Made by a program: the position numbers and the translations under genes. A DNA stretch of 64,000 bases from NCBI GenBank assembly GCA_014529385.2, contig CM043950.1:154856045-154920044 (forward strand). Direction: 5' to 3'. This document shows positions 35,031-47,559 of the stretch, piece after piece. Every line of letters begins with the position of its first letter. The stretch's first letter is position 1. Under the pieces are notes generated by a model. It made no database searches. It worked only from the letters and a program-made list of their open reading frames with translations, and was not told where the DNA came from. Source of the stretch: Adiantum capillus-veneris (taxonomy: Eukaryota; Streptophyta; Polypodiopsida; Polypodiales; Pteridaceae).

Positions 35031-36614
35031 CTTGAATGCCACATAATACATCATATAATTGACAAATTCCATGCAAGCCTACTCACAAGCATCAAAAACT
35101 CACTTAATGATCACAAAAAACCATATTTGGCATACATACTCGTCTACTCTTGTATGTATATGTACTCTTGTCCAATCACAACTACGGTGCACTTTTCTTT
35201 GAGAACCCAAACACAAAGAAACACATGCAATGCAAAAAAGTAGGAACTCATGCTAGGCTCCCACCATATGTCAATAAGACATTATCAAAGAGCTCTTGTA
35301 CATGCATCCTTGCTATATAATATAGCCAAAGGAGAACCTACAAGCAATAGATTATGCATGCAATGTTCTACCTTCCACATCAACACTTATGGTAATCCTA
35401 GCAATTATATACGACTAGAACTAGAGAGTTGCTCTCATGTCCAAAAAACATCATTGATAATACGTTGCATCAAGATTCCCTAAACACGTCGCAATGCCTC
35501 CAATGTACGTTCTTCAAAGAATAGTAGCTACAAGTTTGCCTTGAATTTTGAACACCAATCAAAGTTTATTGACATAAGAACACACAAAAAATCCCATATG
35601 TCAAAGAGCAAAAAACATTGCAATCAACTCATGTACCCAAAACCATGTGCTCTTGTGATGCAAGGACCATTTCAAGCATTGAATCGTCCACTAAACAAAA
35701 TGTGAAGGTTCTCTCTATTGTTTCATGTTAGCTACGTGGGCTGTATGTGCAACCAACAATCCTCCCGTCCTAGATGTTGTCAGTGAATAGCAACATGTCG
35801 ATGAAGTAAAGGAAACTCCAAACTAGTTTTGACACTTGCTTTTGCAATACGGGGAGTGAAGTAAAGGCAACTTCGAACTAGTTGGCAATTTCTTTCACAA
35901 TATGAAGAGAAAAGCATGGCATACATGGCATGTGTGGCTCTCCATCGGATCTATTAGAATATTCTTACTATTGCATTGAAGACAACATATCAAAATTCTT
36001 CTCTGAAAGTAGACTTAGCTCCTTCCATGTTGATGCTTGTGCCTTAAAACACCTGTAGTAGAAGCTCTAGTTTGAGGAAAAGAGACCATCTCAGGATCAA
36101 CCCCCTATCCAACCCTCAACACTAGCTCATTGAAGCACCCCATGACCAAACCATGTCAAAGTAACATGAGCTTGAATCTATCTAGTTGAGCCCTTTGTTG
36201 GCATTTTAATCTCCTTGGGCATAATCAGACTACAGATGCTATTTCTTGAGATGAGCAAATGATTTAGAATGACGTGTTTCCACTTTCTGTCACATTGCAC
36301 ATGTCCTCCTCAAGGGTTTATAGAAGCCTTCTCAAGTGATAGATGTAGCCACTAATCTGCTCATCAACGTTCAATGTGTCTCCCTCATCAACCGTTGTCT
36401 TATGGTGCCTCTATAGACAATGATCTTGTTTCCTCGGCTGCACCAATGCTCTTTATGTCTCTCTGGCGGGTACATGGCTCAAAGCATGCAAACTATCAAG
36501 GTTTGAAAGAAAGGCTAGCAAATACTGCTTCTCAATTATCAATCAGATTCCATAGAAATGTTTGCATTCTAATCCCCAATCTGGACAACTGTAGTAGTTG
36601 CATTGCATGCTCAC
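35031..36614. other. inter-transposon DNA, nothing recognised
   Basis: No supported gene. Short frames only. Confidence 0.4.
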
Positions 36615-36738
36615 ATTGTACCAATGCAACACAAACAACATGCTAAGGATTTCCTCTATCACTTCGGTTGTGGAGGAGTCACTCTCAAATCTTTTGAGAG
36701 TCGCTTTGCCAGCCACTAATCTAGCTATTTGTTGCTCA
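36615..36738 (-). other. exon-like segment, function unknown
   Basis: On the minus strand an acceptor after a pyrimidine-rich stretch (GGCTCAG|TGAG) and a donor (TACAAT|GTGAGC) bound an open reading EQQIARLVAGKATLKRF and TTEVIEEILSMLF. The composition is protein-like. It lies downstream of, and in the same orientation as, the segment at 37076-37306. Confidence 0.35.
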
Positions 36739-37075
36739 CTGAGCCAAACCGGATGAAACAATTAGAATTTGGAGAAAAAATAATCAAAAGGCATAAATAA
36801 TATGAGCTTAGGATCCGAATTGGGAGCAAAATCAATAATTAGTCTTGTTTGTTTGCTTGACAAAAACACAAGGTATCAATTTCCTACTTTAGCTAAAAGG
36901 AAAGCAATGCTCCACCAACATATGTCCCATCTAGCAAATCATCGACAAGTGCATGCCTGGAGAACCATAATTGACATGTTTAGCTTTGCATCGAGTAATG
37001 TATACTTGATTTAATTCCATATCACTCAACTTGGTTTGTACTATCAACATTCCCATGTGTAATAAACACTCAAAC

Positions 37076-37306
37076 CTCGACCATCTTCTTTGCCACATGC
37101 ACATCAAATTGCACCAACCGTTTTGAGACATATTGTTGTACATTCTCATGTGCGAGGTACATATATAGTAACTCCATGTATCCTCTATTGATCATCCTCA
37201 AGTGGTGCATGCATTTAGATTTGACAAAGCAGTCATAAAAATCATCCCGCTTATCTTTATGGACCTGCACAATCGAGCTGACACTAATATAAATGATAGC
37301 TTGTAT
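37076..37306 (-). other. exon-like segment, function unknown
   Basis: On the minus strand the acceptor TGTCATGCAG|AT and donor GTCGAG|GTTTGA bound an open stretch with HKDKRDDFYDCFVKSK and RMINRGYMELLYMYLAHENV. A second possible acceptor lies at 37264. I recognise no family. Together with 36615-36738 it may be part of one minus-strand gene. Confidence 0.38.
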
Positions 37307-37476
37307 CTGCATGACACATAAAAAGGAGAACATAACAAAGTGTTGGATCATGAACTTGTGGCAAGAGGTTCTTCACCCATGCCTTTTTTACACGAAATGA
37401 GCAAAGCAACACCTGTCATGCTACCTCTTGTCCCCGCTTCTTCATCACTAGTCTAAGAATGAGTGCCTTCATTGAC

Positions 37477-37812
37477 TGTTAGGGTGTCAGTTTTGTAGCA
37501 CCTTGTATGTATGAGCACCCTCTTATAAGTAAAGTCTAGTCAACATTGTGACATGTGATATATCATATGTGGAATCCTACTATGCAGCCTACTTGGAAAT
37601 CCTATGACATCATCACTTATGTGTGCAAATATGCCCAACTCCAAGCTATAAATTGAGCATGTATCTAGTCTTTTCAATCAAATTGATTATCATTGTGTGC
37701 TTATGCTATGCTCTTGTGTGTATTGATTATCTAAGAGTTTCATTAGCATTCTCAGTATCCAAATTAAGCTACTTTAGATAAGCTACTTTAGATTACCCAC
37801 CACACTCCAACA
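37477..37812 (+). mobile_element. Copia-type 5' LTR
   Basis: Starts TGTTAGGGTGTCAG and ends CCAACA, followed two bases later by a perfect tRNA-Met primer site. Length 336 bp. It resembles the LTRs at 5064 and 40683 in layout (GATGTCAT-like, CATTGTGTG). No Copia coding region follows, so the element is truncated or non-coding. Confidence 0.75.
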
Positions 37813-37814
37813 AG

Positions 37815-37826
37815 TGGTATCAGAGC
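37815..37826 (+). promoter_or_regulatory. primer-binding site TGGTATCAGAGC
   Basis: Exact match to the common Copia site complementary to initiator tRNA-Met, two bases after the LTR. Confidence 0.85.
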
Positions 37827-39160
37827 TTGACAGTGATTAGCACTTTCCTAATCACACTACTGATCCTAGTGACCCTCTCTATGCTAAATTGTCTGGCACC
37901 CTCTCTTTGCCATAACAATCATTATCCATATTTCTAATGACGTTCTAATTAGTTCCTCATTGTCTCATTGAGGGTACATCCATGGGCCACTACCCTCATG
38001 AGGTGATTAAAAGTAATCAAGAGCTCAATTAGTTCATTATTAGGTTCATAAACTAGTGTGTGTGTGTGTGTGCGCATGCTTTTTTAAAATTTAGCCTAAT
38101 CAGCTTTTGTATTGGTCAATTGGCTTGCTTCACGTGTGTGCATAGCCCTCTTTGAGAGCTCCCCATTGCACTCTCTTGAGCCCAGTTCGGCCAAATCTTC
38201 ATACTCTATTTGCTCTACATCGCTTGGACTTTTATTGTCGCCTTTTGTTTGCAATGTAGTTCCTCCAACCTATATTCTCACGTTGGTGACACATGTATTT
38301 TAGTAGCCACCTCACCACTCTTGTTCATCTTTGTTGTCCTGACTAGCACCAACCTTGTTTGATACTTGATCGTGATGGCAATAAGCTCTTGCTCTATTCA
38401 GGACAAGGTTGTCCCAATTGATATTCTTAAAGAAGGCTTAAAGTTTATCCTCTTGGGCCAAGAAGACACATCATGGTGAATAGGCTTCTCTTTGTGCGTG
38501 CAACCACAAGCAACAACTGAGTCCCTGATGTAGTCAAAAGAGATGCCATGCTTTTTCTAGTAAATGCACCATTTTGCCTAGATTGCAATGTTAGTGGTAG
38601 CCTCTCTCAAGTGCTTTTCATGCCTTGAAGGACAATGGGCAGTAGAGGACGAGATTGTGTATGATGGTGCAAGCTTGATGCTCTAGCCAGACCTAGCCCC
38701 CGTCCCGCACAATGCTTGCAGGGGTTACAGTACAAGCATCCATGCACTCTATCACGCAACGAGCGCTTTACTTTTTTACCCACTTGAACCGGAAGCATCC
38801 CATGATTGTCCAAGCTTCGTATTAAAATAAGTTTGCTAACCTACCACTTGTAAGAGCGAAACGCTCGCAGTGCTACAAGTATTCGCTATTTTCAGAATTT
38901 TTGCGATGGCTATGGTGCATCTAACATCCCTTCTAACCGTGCCCCTAATTTTTGCGTGATGGCAAACTTGCAGTGCATTCAGCCGCTCCAACCCCCACAA
39001 CCCCTACGTGTGACGGGGTTCTTAAAGGTGTGGTTGCCAACAAGGCGGGGGAAAGTGAGTCCCGTGAGGACCAATGCTAAAAAAAAACCTAGGTTTAGTG
39101 TAATCCCACCTACAAATCTTGAGATTTACCTCTAAATTTTATATTTGAAGGTATTTTTTT
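37827..39160. other. leader-like and unrecognised sequence
   Basis: The first part (TAGTGATTAGCA-like at 37834) matches the leader after the LTR at 40683. The remainder up to the helicase promoter has no recognised gene. A TG microsatellite lies at about 38055. Confidence 0.4.
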
Positions 39161-39205
39161 TTATATAAAACATCTAAGTGTAATTTGATATAAAAACCTT
39201 CAAAT
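39143..39205. repeat. AT-rich inverted repeat over the helicase promoter
   Basis: ATTTGAAGGTATTTTTTTTT continuing to 39166 and ATATAAAAACCTTCAAAT (39188-39205) are inverted copies with a small length difference. It could be a decayed MITE. It includes a TATA-like box (TATATAAA, 39162-39169) about 210 bases before the helicase ATG. Confidence 0.5.
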
Positions 39206-39379
39206 TTAGTCAGTTTGTCAAAAAACGTTTTTTTTCAAGCACTGGTGAGGACCAGCCAAAGACCGACCGATTTGTGAATCCCTCTCTTCTCTCACAGGCT
39301 AGAGCCTCAAGCTCGCAGCAGGCTCTCTCTCCCCCCCTTTCGGCCCCTTCCCCGGCGCGCCGCGGTTTGAAAGCGAAGG

Positions 39380-39893
39380 ATGGGGCAAGAAGGCGAGGAC
39401 CAACAGACAGAGGAGGCGCCCTCCTTCCAGAGATTGGGAGTGTGTGAGCAGCTCTGCGAAGCGTGTGCAGCACTCTCTTGGAAGCAGCCCACTAGAATAC
39501 AAGTCGAAACACTGCCCCTTGCCTTGGAAGGTACTTCATGAAGGTTTCATTCGGTGTTGATTTCATCTGCTTGCGTTGGTGCAATTCAATACCCCCCTTT
39601 CTTTGTCTTGCAGGCCGTGATTTGATTGGTTTGGCACAGACTGGTTCAGGAAAAACTGGGGCATTCGCTCTTCCAATTATCCAGGACTTGCTTGATCACC
39701 CCCAACCGCTCTTTGCTTGTGTTCTCTCTCCTACCAGGTAATTCTTGTTTTCTGCCATTTTCAACTTTTGTGTCCAAGATTGCCATTGCGATAAGAATTT
39801 TAGATTTCTTTGTGGTTTTGCAGGGAATTAGCCATTCAAATTGCGGAACAATTCGAAGCTTTGGGTTCAGGCATTGGCTTGAAATGCACTGTG
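39380..39893 (+). CDS. DEAD-box RNA helicase, RRP3/DDX47 (plant RH10) type, first three exons
   Basis: Three exons join in phase: 39380-39530 (ATG in [17 protein letters not shown]-motif region [20 protein letters not shown]), 39614-39737 ([20 protein letters not shown] with the Walker A AQTGSGKT, ending LSPT) and 39824-39893 ([20 protein letters not shown]). All junctions are GT..AG (GTACTT, GTAATT, GTAAGT; acceptors TTGCAG). The match to the RRP3/DDX47 subfamily, which acts in nucleolar pre-rRNA processing, is strong. The next part (DEAD, SAT and the helicase C-terminal domain) is not visible in the following 24 kb, which is full of retrotransposons. Either intron 3 is giant or the gene is truncated. 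The codon range given spans introns. Confidence 0.85.
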
Positions 39894-40682
39894 GTAAGTT
39901 GAAAATTACACTCATAAGGTGTCCATGTTGGTCATGAATTTCTTCCGTTTAAATATATGTGAGGTATGCGTTGGTCCATCTATTTGTTAAGAGTATATCA
40001 TGTCCTGGATATACCACGGCTGTCTTTGGATCCATATTTTGTCTCATTGGCTGGTTAGGGGGCTGTTATATTTTTTTCTTGCCCCCTGGTATTTTTAAGG
40101 CCATAGTCTTAGGTTTCCTTTTTGGCTAGTGAAAAATAATTTTTTTTTGGAGCAAAAAAATCTGGTTGTTGAATGAAAGAGGAACCGCTCATTAGAAACA
40201 TTCATGACATTTGTTGAATCTAAATCAAATTCATGAGTGTAATCGAACGTGTACTTGCCTAGATGACTTGCAAATTGTAATGATGCCAATATGTGGCACG
40301 AACTTGAGACGGGGTAGTAGAGGGCTGCTCTGGGTGAGGCCCAAGGGCAAACAACGTACACAACAGTAGTAGAGGGTGCAAGTAGTGTTGTTTCGAAATG
40401 CCTTTGAAATTTATGAAACGTTTCAAAAGGTTTTATATGTATGAGACCCATTTCTTATCATGCTAACCTAAAGTTTGTAAAATTACTGCTCTTATTAACA
40501 CAAGAAAATCATGTGCTGTTGGTTTTGTACGATTCTATTATAGCGAACTCCACGTGCAAGTATGCTTTTGTGTGTGTGAACTGATTGCAGAATCGACTCT
40601 CTTTTTCTTATTAGACACTCTGACTTGACTTCAAGAGAATGTTGCAATCATTCATCTACGCACATCACATCTACCACAAAAC
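39894..40682 (+). other. helicase intron 3 start (or downstream flank)
   Basis: Follows donor GTAAGT at 39894. T-rich intronic composition without exon-like frames, up to an inserted Copia LTR at 40683. Confidence 0.5.
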
Positions 40683-41090
40683 TGTTATGTTTATGGGCTT
40701 TATCCTATGCTTTGTGTGTATCACCTCTCATCTACTTTATGCCTAGGTGGCAGAAATCTTGTGGCAACATGTGGAAAAGACACCTTAAGGGTGTAGGTAC
40801 CCATGGGGGCCATTTCTAGAGGGCGTGGACACAAGTAAAGGGTTCATATAAAGGCCTTAAAGAGCACCTACGAGTTCGATTTGGAGCCTCTTATGATGTC
40901 ATGCATGATGCCATATGAGATGCCTAGTACCTACTCTAGCTATATATAATGAGTCTCTTTGTACTCACTTTTATTCAACTAGTTATCATTTTGTATCTAC
41001 ACTCTTTCAATCTCTATTGTGTGATTAATTAAGTGATTTGACTGTTAATGCCATGAATGGTTCTCTATTTTATCCTCCCTAATCTCTACA
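40683..41090 (+). mobile_element. Copia-type 5' LTR within the helicase intron
   Basis: Starts TGTTATGTTTATGGGC and ends CTCTACA. Length about 408 bp. It aligns with 5064-5418. A primer site follows, so this is a 5' LTR in the same orientation as the helicase. Downstream leader is present to about 41480 but no gag or pol follows. Confidence 0.7.
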
Positions 41091-41092
41091 AA

Positions 41093-41104
41093 TGGTATCA
41101 AAGC
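41093..41104 (+). promoter_or_regulatory. primer-binding site TGGTATCAAAGC
   Basis: One mismatch from the tRNA-Met site, two bases after the LTR end. The following TAGTGATTAGCATC matches the leader at 37834. Confidence 0.7.
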
Positions 41105-41499
41105 CATTAATAGTGATTAGCATCTTCTAATCATTTATTTAAGATCCATATGCTAGATCACATGGCACCTCTCAGCTTGCCGTCGTGGTTGATTCATACC
41201 TCTATAGCATTTGCATATAGGTTGTACTTCAATTTCACTCTCGCTATCTTGATGGGATATGTACACGACGTGTGCCATTACCCACATTAGGGTGCGTATT
41301 AGAGAAGAAGAAATTGTGTAGTTTTTATTTTTCTTAGCAATGGCCTCACCCATTGTGGTTAAACCACCCCTGTGCAACTCTTCATTTTGAGCCATTAAGG
41401 TTGGATTTTGGAGCTAATTAGCTCATAATCATCTCACTGAGCTCATTTCCCTCAATTCTTGAGCTAATTATCTAATTTCCCTCAATTTTTGGGCTCCCA

Positions 41500-42943
41500 A
41501 GAGCTTTTCAACCTGACAGTTTGCAATGTCATGAAAGAAGTGAATTGGTGGGCTACATGTGTGTCAATAGTCTATCCTTGCCACTAGATAGAGAGTCTAA
41601 AAGTTGAGGTGGTTAGGGGAATGTCTAAATCTGCCTATTTGTTGCTATTGTCATGATAAGGAATGCACTCAGGTTTCTTCTCAGGTCTTGGCAATACAAT
41701 ATGAGACTCATAGTATGTGCATGGTAGTAAGTAGGAGCCTGAGTAACTCTGTGTTTTTATAGGTTTAGGTGATCTTGCCTTTGTAGAAAGGTCGTGGCAT
41801 GATGGGTTTTGAAAATTGTGGACAATACGGTAGGTCAATCTCCTATGTTGTATGATGCGTTTGGGCCAAGGGCCTTTAAATATGAGCCTTGGGGGCTTAC
41901 TCTGGCATTCTCATGCGTGCGGAAGCAGAGACGGAGCTCTTTGGCGGATGTATCTTTTGTGAAGCTTTTTGACACTTTTGTTTTGTCACGTGCACATCTA
42001 ACCCTATGTGCATGTGGACAAGCTATCTCAGATCTAGGGTTTAGGCTAGTCTAGGAAGTGTTTTGGCACCTTTGTGAGCCTGTGCGTAGGCTGTGCATGT
42101 CCAGGCACTTAAGAGTAGTTGCATATCCTTTGATTACACAACCTAGTACCACCCAACATTTGCATTGTCCACGACAGCCCACCCAAATTTCCATGGCATT
42201 TTGCGGTAGTTCAGTTGTTGGCATTTTTATTATTTATTTATTATTTATGCCAATTTCCAAGGTCGTGGGGCTGTAGGGAGGACTGCTCGACCTAGCCAGT
42301 CTGACCTATACAAGCAGAAGGGGGGCGCTCATTTCCAATAGAAGAGCAGAAGGAGTTCCAGCAACTTGCAGTGCATCTTCTCAGCAAGACTAGCAAAGAG
42401 CCCTAGCGTTTTCAGCCAACAAGACCTGCTAGCGTTTTCTGGTGCAGATCAGCCCTAGCGTTTTCTCCAGCAGATCCATCCAACGTTTGCAGTTTTCCAC
42501 CGCCAGATTCAGCCAGATCAGGTAGTGCTTCAGTTTTCAGCCCTTAGCCATTGCAGATCCAATCCTTAGCTTCGCAGATCTCACCTATTCGCAGTAGATC
42601 CTCTCCGTACCGTCGGATCAGCCAGCGTTTTCAATTTCAGCCCACCGTTTTCAGATTTCAGCATCTGTGTTTTTCAGTGCATCGTCGTCGAGTTGTTATC
42701 GCCATCCTCGCCCCCAGTGTTAGTATTCAGCAAAAAGTCAGCGTTTTCCAGATTTTAACATTTCAGCCCTAGCGTTTTCAGTTTTCAGCCATCTTCATCG
42801 TTGTCATCATTGTCGTCGACATTGTTGGCAAGTCCGTCGCATCTAGACCATTGACCAGATTTGTGCAAACTATAGCATAGACCTCTCTTGCCATAGAGAG
42901 GGGGGCCCTTGGAGGAGGGTTTGAGAACCGTCTGGCATTGTAT

Positions 42944-42985
<42 letters not shown>

Positions 42986-43590
42986 CTCAACACTTCCATT
43001 CACAGTAGCAGTCACTTTGTTTTGATCATCGCACTCTCTCTAAAGGAACGGAAGGCTCTCCCTTTCGTAAGTAAAAGGAACCCTTGAGCACAGTTCAGAG
43101 CACTCATCTTGAGCAATAACAACATTCACTTCTGCTGCACCTTACATGTTTGTTACTGAGGTCCTAAAAATCTCTCCAATGAATAAGAATTTGGATATGC
43201 AACAAGAGTTCCGTCTTGTGGGGATGGTCATGGGCATGGTTTGCTTGAAATGTGAGAAGAAAGAATATGAATATGACGATAACGAGATTTAGTAGATCGA
43301 GACATCTGTGAAGAGATTAGCGTGGTCTGGATGTGATTGCTAAATAGTTACATTGATTATGATTTGTATATGAGACCCTCGACAGAAAAGTGATTTGATC
43401 AGTGACTGATGTCTTTGTAGATTTGTGGAGTCTGGTACTTGAGTACATAGAGTCTGTAACAAATTGCTAATGTGTCAAAGCCTAAAGAATGGAGCCAACT
43501 TACAGATGCCAGCCGAGGGGCCTAAACCCTAAGAAGAACAAGTAACAGAAGAAGTCCTCCAAACTTATGGGGACCCCGTCCGATGGGGTC
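41500..43590 (+). other. leader/LTR-like region with CCCTAGCGTTTTCAGCC repeats
   Basis: GGCCAAGGGCCTTTAAATATGAG (about 41855) closely resembles the LTR segment at 50352 (GGCCAAGGCCTTTAAATATG), so an old LTR promoter is likely here. Between 42395 and 42790 the string CCCTAGCGTTTTC and close variants recur at least six times, interspersed with CAGATC. A 37-base CT microsatellite lies at 42946-42982. No coding region was found. The right end is interrupted by the minus-strand element at 43591. Confidence 0.4.
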
Positions 43591-44145
43591 TGTAACAAAC
43601 TTGGACACTCCCAGTCAAGAATCAACCGCGACAGCACCAAATAACCACTTCAAAACAATTCACAGATCACAATAGATTTGCACTGGCCCGGCGGAGTTCC
43701 GTGCCTAGAGATATTGGCCCCAAAGACGGGCGCCCCTTTCGGTATTTCTTTTTATATTAATCAATCATCAAAGTACAAGAGAGCGGTTAGGGTTTCACTC
43801 TCAGACTCTGCGTCCAGATGCTCTGAGAAGTGAGGCCCTCACCACTAATTTAAAGGTTACAAGGGATGCCCAAAAGCAGAGCCCCAAAAGCTTTTAAAAT
43901 CAAAAGCATCAGTTCTCTCTCTCTCTTAGAGAGTCTTTTCTCTTTTTTTTTATAAAAAAAAGCAAAGGCAAAATTCGCGCCGCTCATCATTTTCCCAAAA
44001 ATTTTTTTTTTAAAAAAAAAAAATAATCCGCCTCCGCGATTTCCGGAATTTAGGGTTTCTAGCAAAAATTAGGGTTTGCAGGAATTTTAGGGTTTCTGGC
44101 AGAAATTAGGGTTTTTGCTATCCGCCACGTCTTCACTTTGTGACA
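43591..44145 (-). repeat. 3' LTR (left) of the minus-strand Ty3 copy
   Basis: Contains the GGCGCCCCTTTCGGTATTTC block (43728-43750), CT microsatellite, and four AGGGTTT units near its right end. Preceded in element orientation by a purine tract CAAGAGGGGGTTA. Confidence 0.9.
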
Positions 44146-44751
44146 TAACCCCCTCTTGAAAGCATTGTAATCGACCGCGATTACGCCTGCAAAACCGACA
44201 AAAGCCATAAACCGTCTTAGCAGACACTGACTGTTAGTACCTACGTACTAGGAACGCACATCTAGCACATGTACAAAATCGACAGACACATCACACGACA
44301 TCACAGGACATCACCAGACATCACAGGACATCACATGACATTCAACATTCATTCGGATCTTAGACCATGATTTATCGGCAATGTAGCTAGCAATCACATC
44401 TAGATCCAATCGGGACCTCATCGATGTCCGATTGACTAACCCCTATTGCAACCATGTCTATTCGAGATCAATCAGACCAAAATGCTGCAGTCATTTCGTC
44501 TATCAGTTCCTGCACTCACAAGAAGTCAAGAACAAATCAATATCATAATCAGGAATTCCATTTCATAAAGTCATCCAGCAGAATACTGTCAGCTCTCAGT
44601 ATCCCTGAATCTCAAAGAGACATCAGTGACTTTAGTATCAAAATCGAGGCATTTGTTGACAAAGGAGTGGAGTGACTCCCCTCTTGTGCATCCCACTGCA
44701 CCAGATCTTCGGCCAAGCTGAGTTTCTGGGTTCCGTTTGGAGTAGACTATG

Positions 44752-46647
44752 CTAAACCAAAACATCGAGGTAAAGTTTCACAATCCGAGGAGTATCTGCT
44801 AGGTCCTCCTCCTCCACCCACTTCGCATCAAATGCAGGAAAGTTCTTGAACTAAACCAAGAACCGCCTTCGGACTTTACCTTTCTTCGTATCGTTATGTG
44901 CCAAAATCTGTTCAGGAACAAGGATCTCCTCGTTTTCTTCCACTTCGGGTTGCTCATCAGGCTCCCCATCATCAGGCACATCACCCTTAACAGGTTTCAA
45001 GAGACTCACATGCAATGCATTATGAATCCTCCAAGTATCTGGCAGTTCCAATCGGAAGGAGACATCATTTATCTTGTCAGTAATCTGGAAAGGTCCATAG
45101 TATCACATACTAAGCTTTGGAAAAAGCCTCTCCTTTCTCTTTTTCTTTCTTAGGCGTGCCTTCTCAAAAGTAAGAGCACCCAATCATCCTCCTTCAGTTT
45201 CCAGTTGCGACGATGGCGATCCGTTGCCTTTTTCTGTCGTTCTTGAGACTCCTGCAAAGTCTCACGAACCTTGGCAAAAGCCGTATCCAAATCTCGCGAA
45301 TATTCATCCGCTTCAAATTTCTAATCTTTCGTGCTCAGGAAGGATGGAACCTTCGCAGCAGTTTCAACAATCTCTCATGGCGTCTTCCCCGTCGAAGAGT
45401 GTATCGTGTTACTATAGGCAAATTCCACCAAAGGTAAGTTCTGTTCCCATTGAGTCTTCTGATGCGAGATACAAGACTTCAATAAATCTAAAATCACTGA
45501 ATTGGCAATCTCAGATTGCCCGTCAGTCTGCAAGTGGAACGATGACGAGAACTGCAACTACGTGCCAATGTTCTCCCAAATTCCCTTCCAAAACCAACTC
45601 ATAAATCTGGGGTCTATGTCGGAGAGAATCGTCTCAGACGTGCCATGTAATCGGAAAATCATCGTGATCATTCTGTATTCTCGGGAGATCAAAAATGAAA
45701 TCCATTTCAATATTTTCCCAGGGGCGGGTGGGTATGGGTAAAGGCTGTAACAATCCCTGTGCCTTATGCCTGTCAAACTTGACCTTCTGGCATACCAAGC
45801 AACTGCGCACAAACTCTTCCACATCCTTCTTCAGTCTCCGCCAAAAGAAATCTCTCTCTACCCCTTTCATGGTGGTAGCAATGCCGCGGTGACCCGTAAA
45901 AGGTGGACAGTGGCAATCAGTCATAACCTTTTCCCTCAACGGCTGTGTAACTCACAACATAGTCTTTTTCATCAAGTAGCCTTCCCGAAGGGAGTATCCA
46001 TCTACTGTCTCCCCATCCCGTATCCGTATGAAAATATCTGCAAAACCTGTATCTGTGGCATACTGATCGACCATATCCTCGAAGCTCCTATGATGTATCG
46101 CGGAAATAGCCAGAACCAACGGTTTAGGAGACAAAGCATCTGCCACCACATTCTTCTGACCCTGCACATGGACAATCTGGAAGTGGAACTGTGACAAGAT
46201 GTTCACCCACCGCATCTGCTTTTCCGAAAGCTCCTTCTGTGACAAGAAGTAACGCAAACTCTGATGGTCTGTAAAGACAGTAAAATCCGCTCCGAGTAGG
46301 TAATGCCGCCACTGAGTAAGAGCATGGATAACCGCCAAAAGCTCTTTCCCATAGATCTGTGCTGTCATCTCCGGCCTAGAGAACAAACGGCTCTCGTAAG
46401 CTATGACATGGCCTTCTTGCAGCAAGACCGCACCCAAACTACGACCACAAGCATCACAAAATACTTCAAATGACTTCTGCAAGTCCGACAAAGTCAAACT
46501 GGTCATGTAGTCAATTTCTCTTTCAATGTCCGAAAGGCAGTCACCTCTGTGGGTCCCCATGAAAAAGGTACTCCTTTCTGTGTCAAGGTATGCAAAGGGG
46601 AAGCAACCTCTGCAAACTTTCGTATGAACCGCCTGTAGTACAAACAT
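44752..46647 (-). pseudogene. pol: RNase H, integrase and chromodomain, minus-strand copy
   Basis: RNase H (FCDACGRSLGAVLLQEGHVIAY, KELLAVIHALTQWRHYLLG, FTDHQSLRYFL), then the H-H-C-C zinc domain (GHRGIATTMKGV, CLVCQKVKFD), MDFIFDLPR with the first catalytic Asp, LSDIDPRF, and QTDGQSEIANSV with the Glu. The core between first and second Asp is much shorter than usual: about 70 residues are missing after DLPRIQND (plus 45640-45715). The C-terminal chromodomain ends DVLV at 44752. Several stops and frameshifts (46503, about 45950, about 44853) are present. Confidence 0.85.
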
Positions 46648-47408
46648 AGTCCCAAGAAGCTTCTAACTTCATGGACATTCCTCAAATCGGGCCAATCATG
46701 GATAGTCTCTATCTTGGCCGGGTCCATTTGCACTCCTGCTGCTGACACAATGTGTCCCAAAAAGTGTATCTCTGGTAGGAAAAATTCACTTTTCTTAGCA
46801 TTAATCACTAATGTGTGATCTCATAATGCCTGAAAGACTTGAAGCAGATGATCTCTGTGTTCTGCCTCATTCTTGGAGAAAACAATGATGTCGTCAAAGA
46901 AAGTGCCAACAAATAGCATGTACTCTCGAAAAATCCTATCCATCATCCGGTTAAATGTCGCAGGAGCATTGGTTAAGCCAAAAGGCATCACCAAAAACTC
47001 AAATAACCCAAAAGTCGTCCGAAAAGCTGTCTTGTAGACATCTCCTGGCGCTATCCTGATCTGATGATATCCACTCTTCAAGTCAATCCTGCTAAAGCAC
47101 GAGGATCCCTGTAACCTGTCGAGTATATCATCGATCCTAGGAATCGGAAATCTGTTCTTGATGGTGATTTCGTTGAGAGTGCTATAATCGATGCACATTC
47201 TCCAAGATCTGTCTTTCTTCAAAACCAACAACACTGGAGAGCAATACGGTGAAGTACTAAGCTGGACAAGACCCTTTTCCAAGAGGTCTTTCACTGAGTT
47301 CATAATCTTTTCATTCTGTACTCGGCTCACACGATAAGGTGGCCGATTCGGTGGCGTGCTTCCAGATATCAGATCAATGGTATGATCTTCAGGCCCTCTC
47401 AAAAGCAA
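46503..47408 (-). pseudogene. pol: reverse transcriptase, minus-strand copy
   Basis: [53 protein letters not shown] and [16 protein letters not shown] are the conserved RT blocks. The catalytic box reads FFDDIIVFS, with Phe where Tyr is usual. A TGA after FQAL (46821-46823) interrupts the same frame before VINAKKSEFFLPEIHFLGH. The plus-strand copy has the same TGA. Confidence 0.88.
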
Positions 47409-47559
47409 TCGGCATGAGCGTGGAGAAAAAAATCTTGGCGTTCTTTTCTTCAGGTCAAAACATATTCAACCTTTATCCATCGTTCAGTTCTCCCAAAAGA
47501 ATGAGTAAGAAAACTGAAGTTCATCAAGTACAATCTCTAAGCCCTTCATTTATCAAAGT

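Noticed and set aside
37815-37826. Possible tRNA gene at tRNA-like sequence
   Set aside because: Only the 12-base complement of a tRNA 3' end is present, right after an LTR, so it is a primer-binding site. No cloverleaf was found.
39210-39502. Antisense frames over the helicase first exon
   Set aside because: The plus strand gives a clear RRP3/DDX47 match with splice sites. The antisense frames are shadows.
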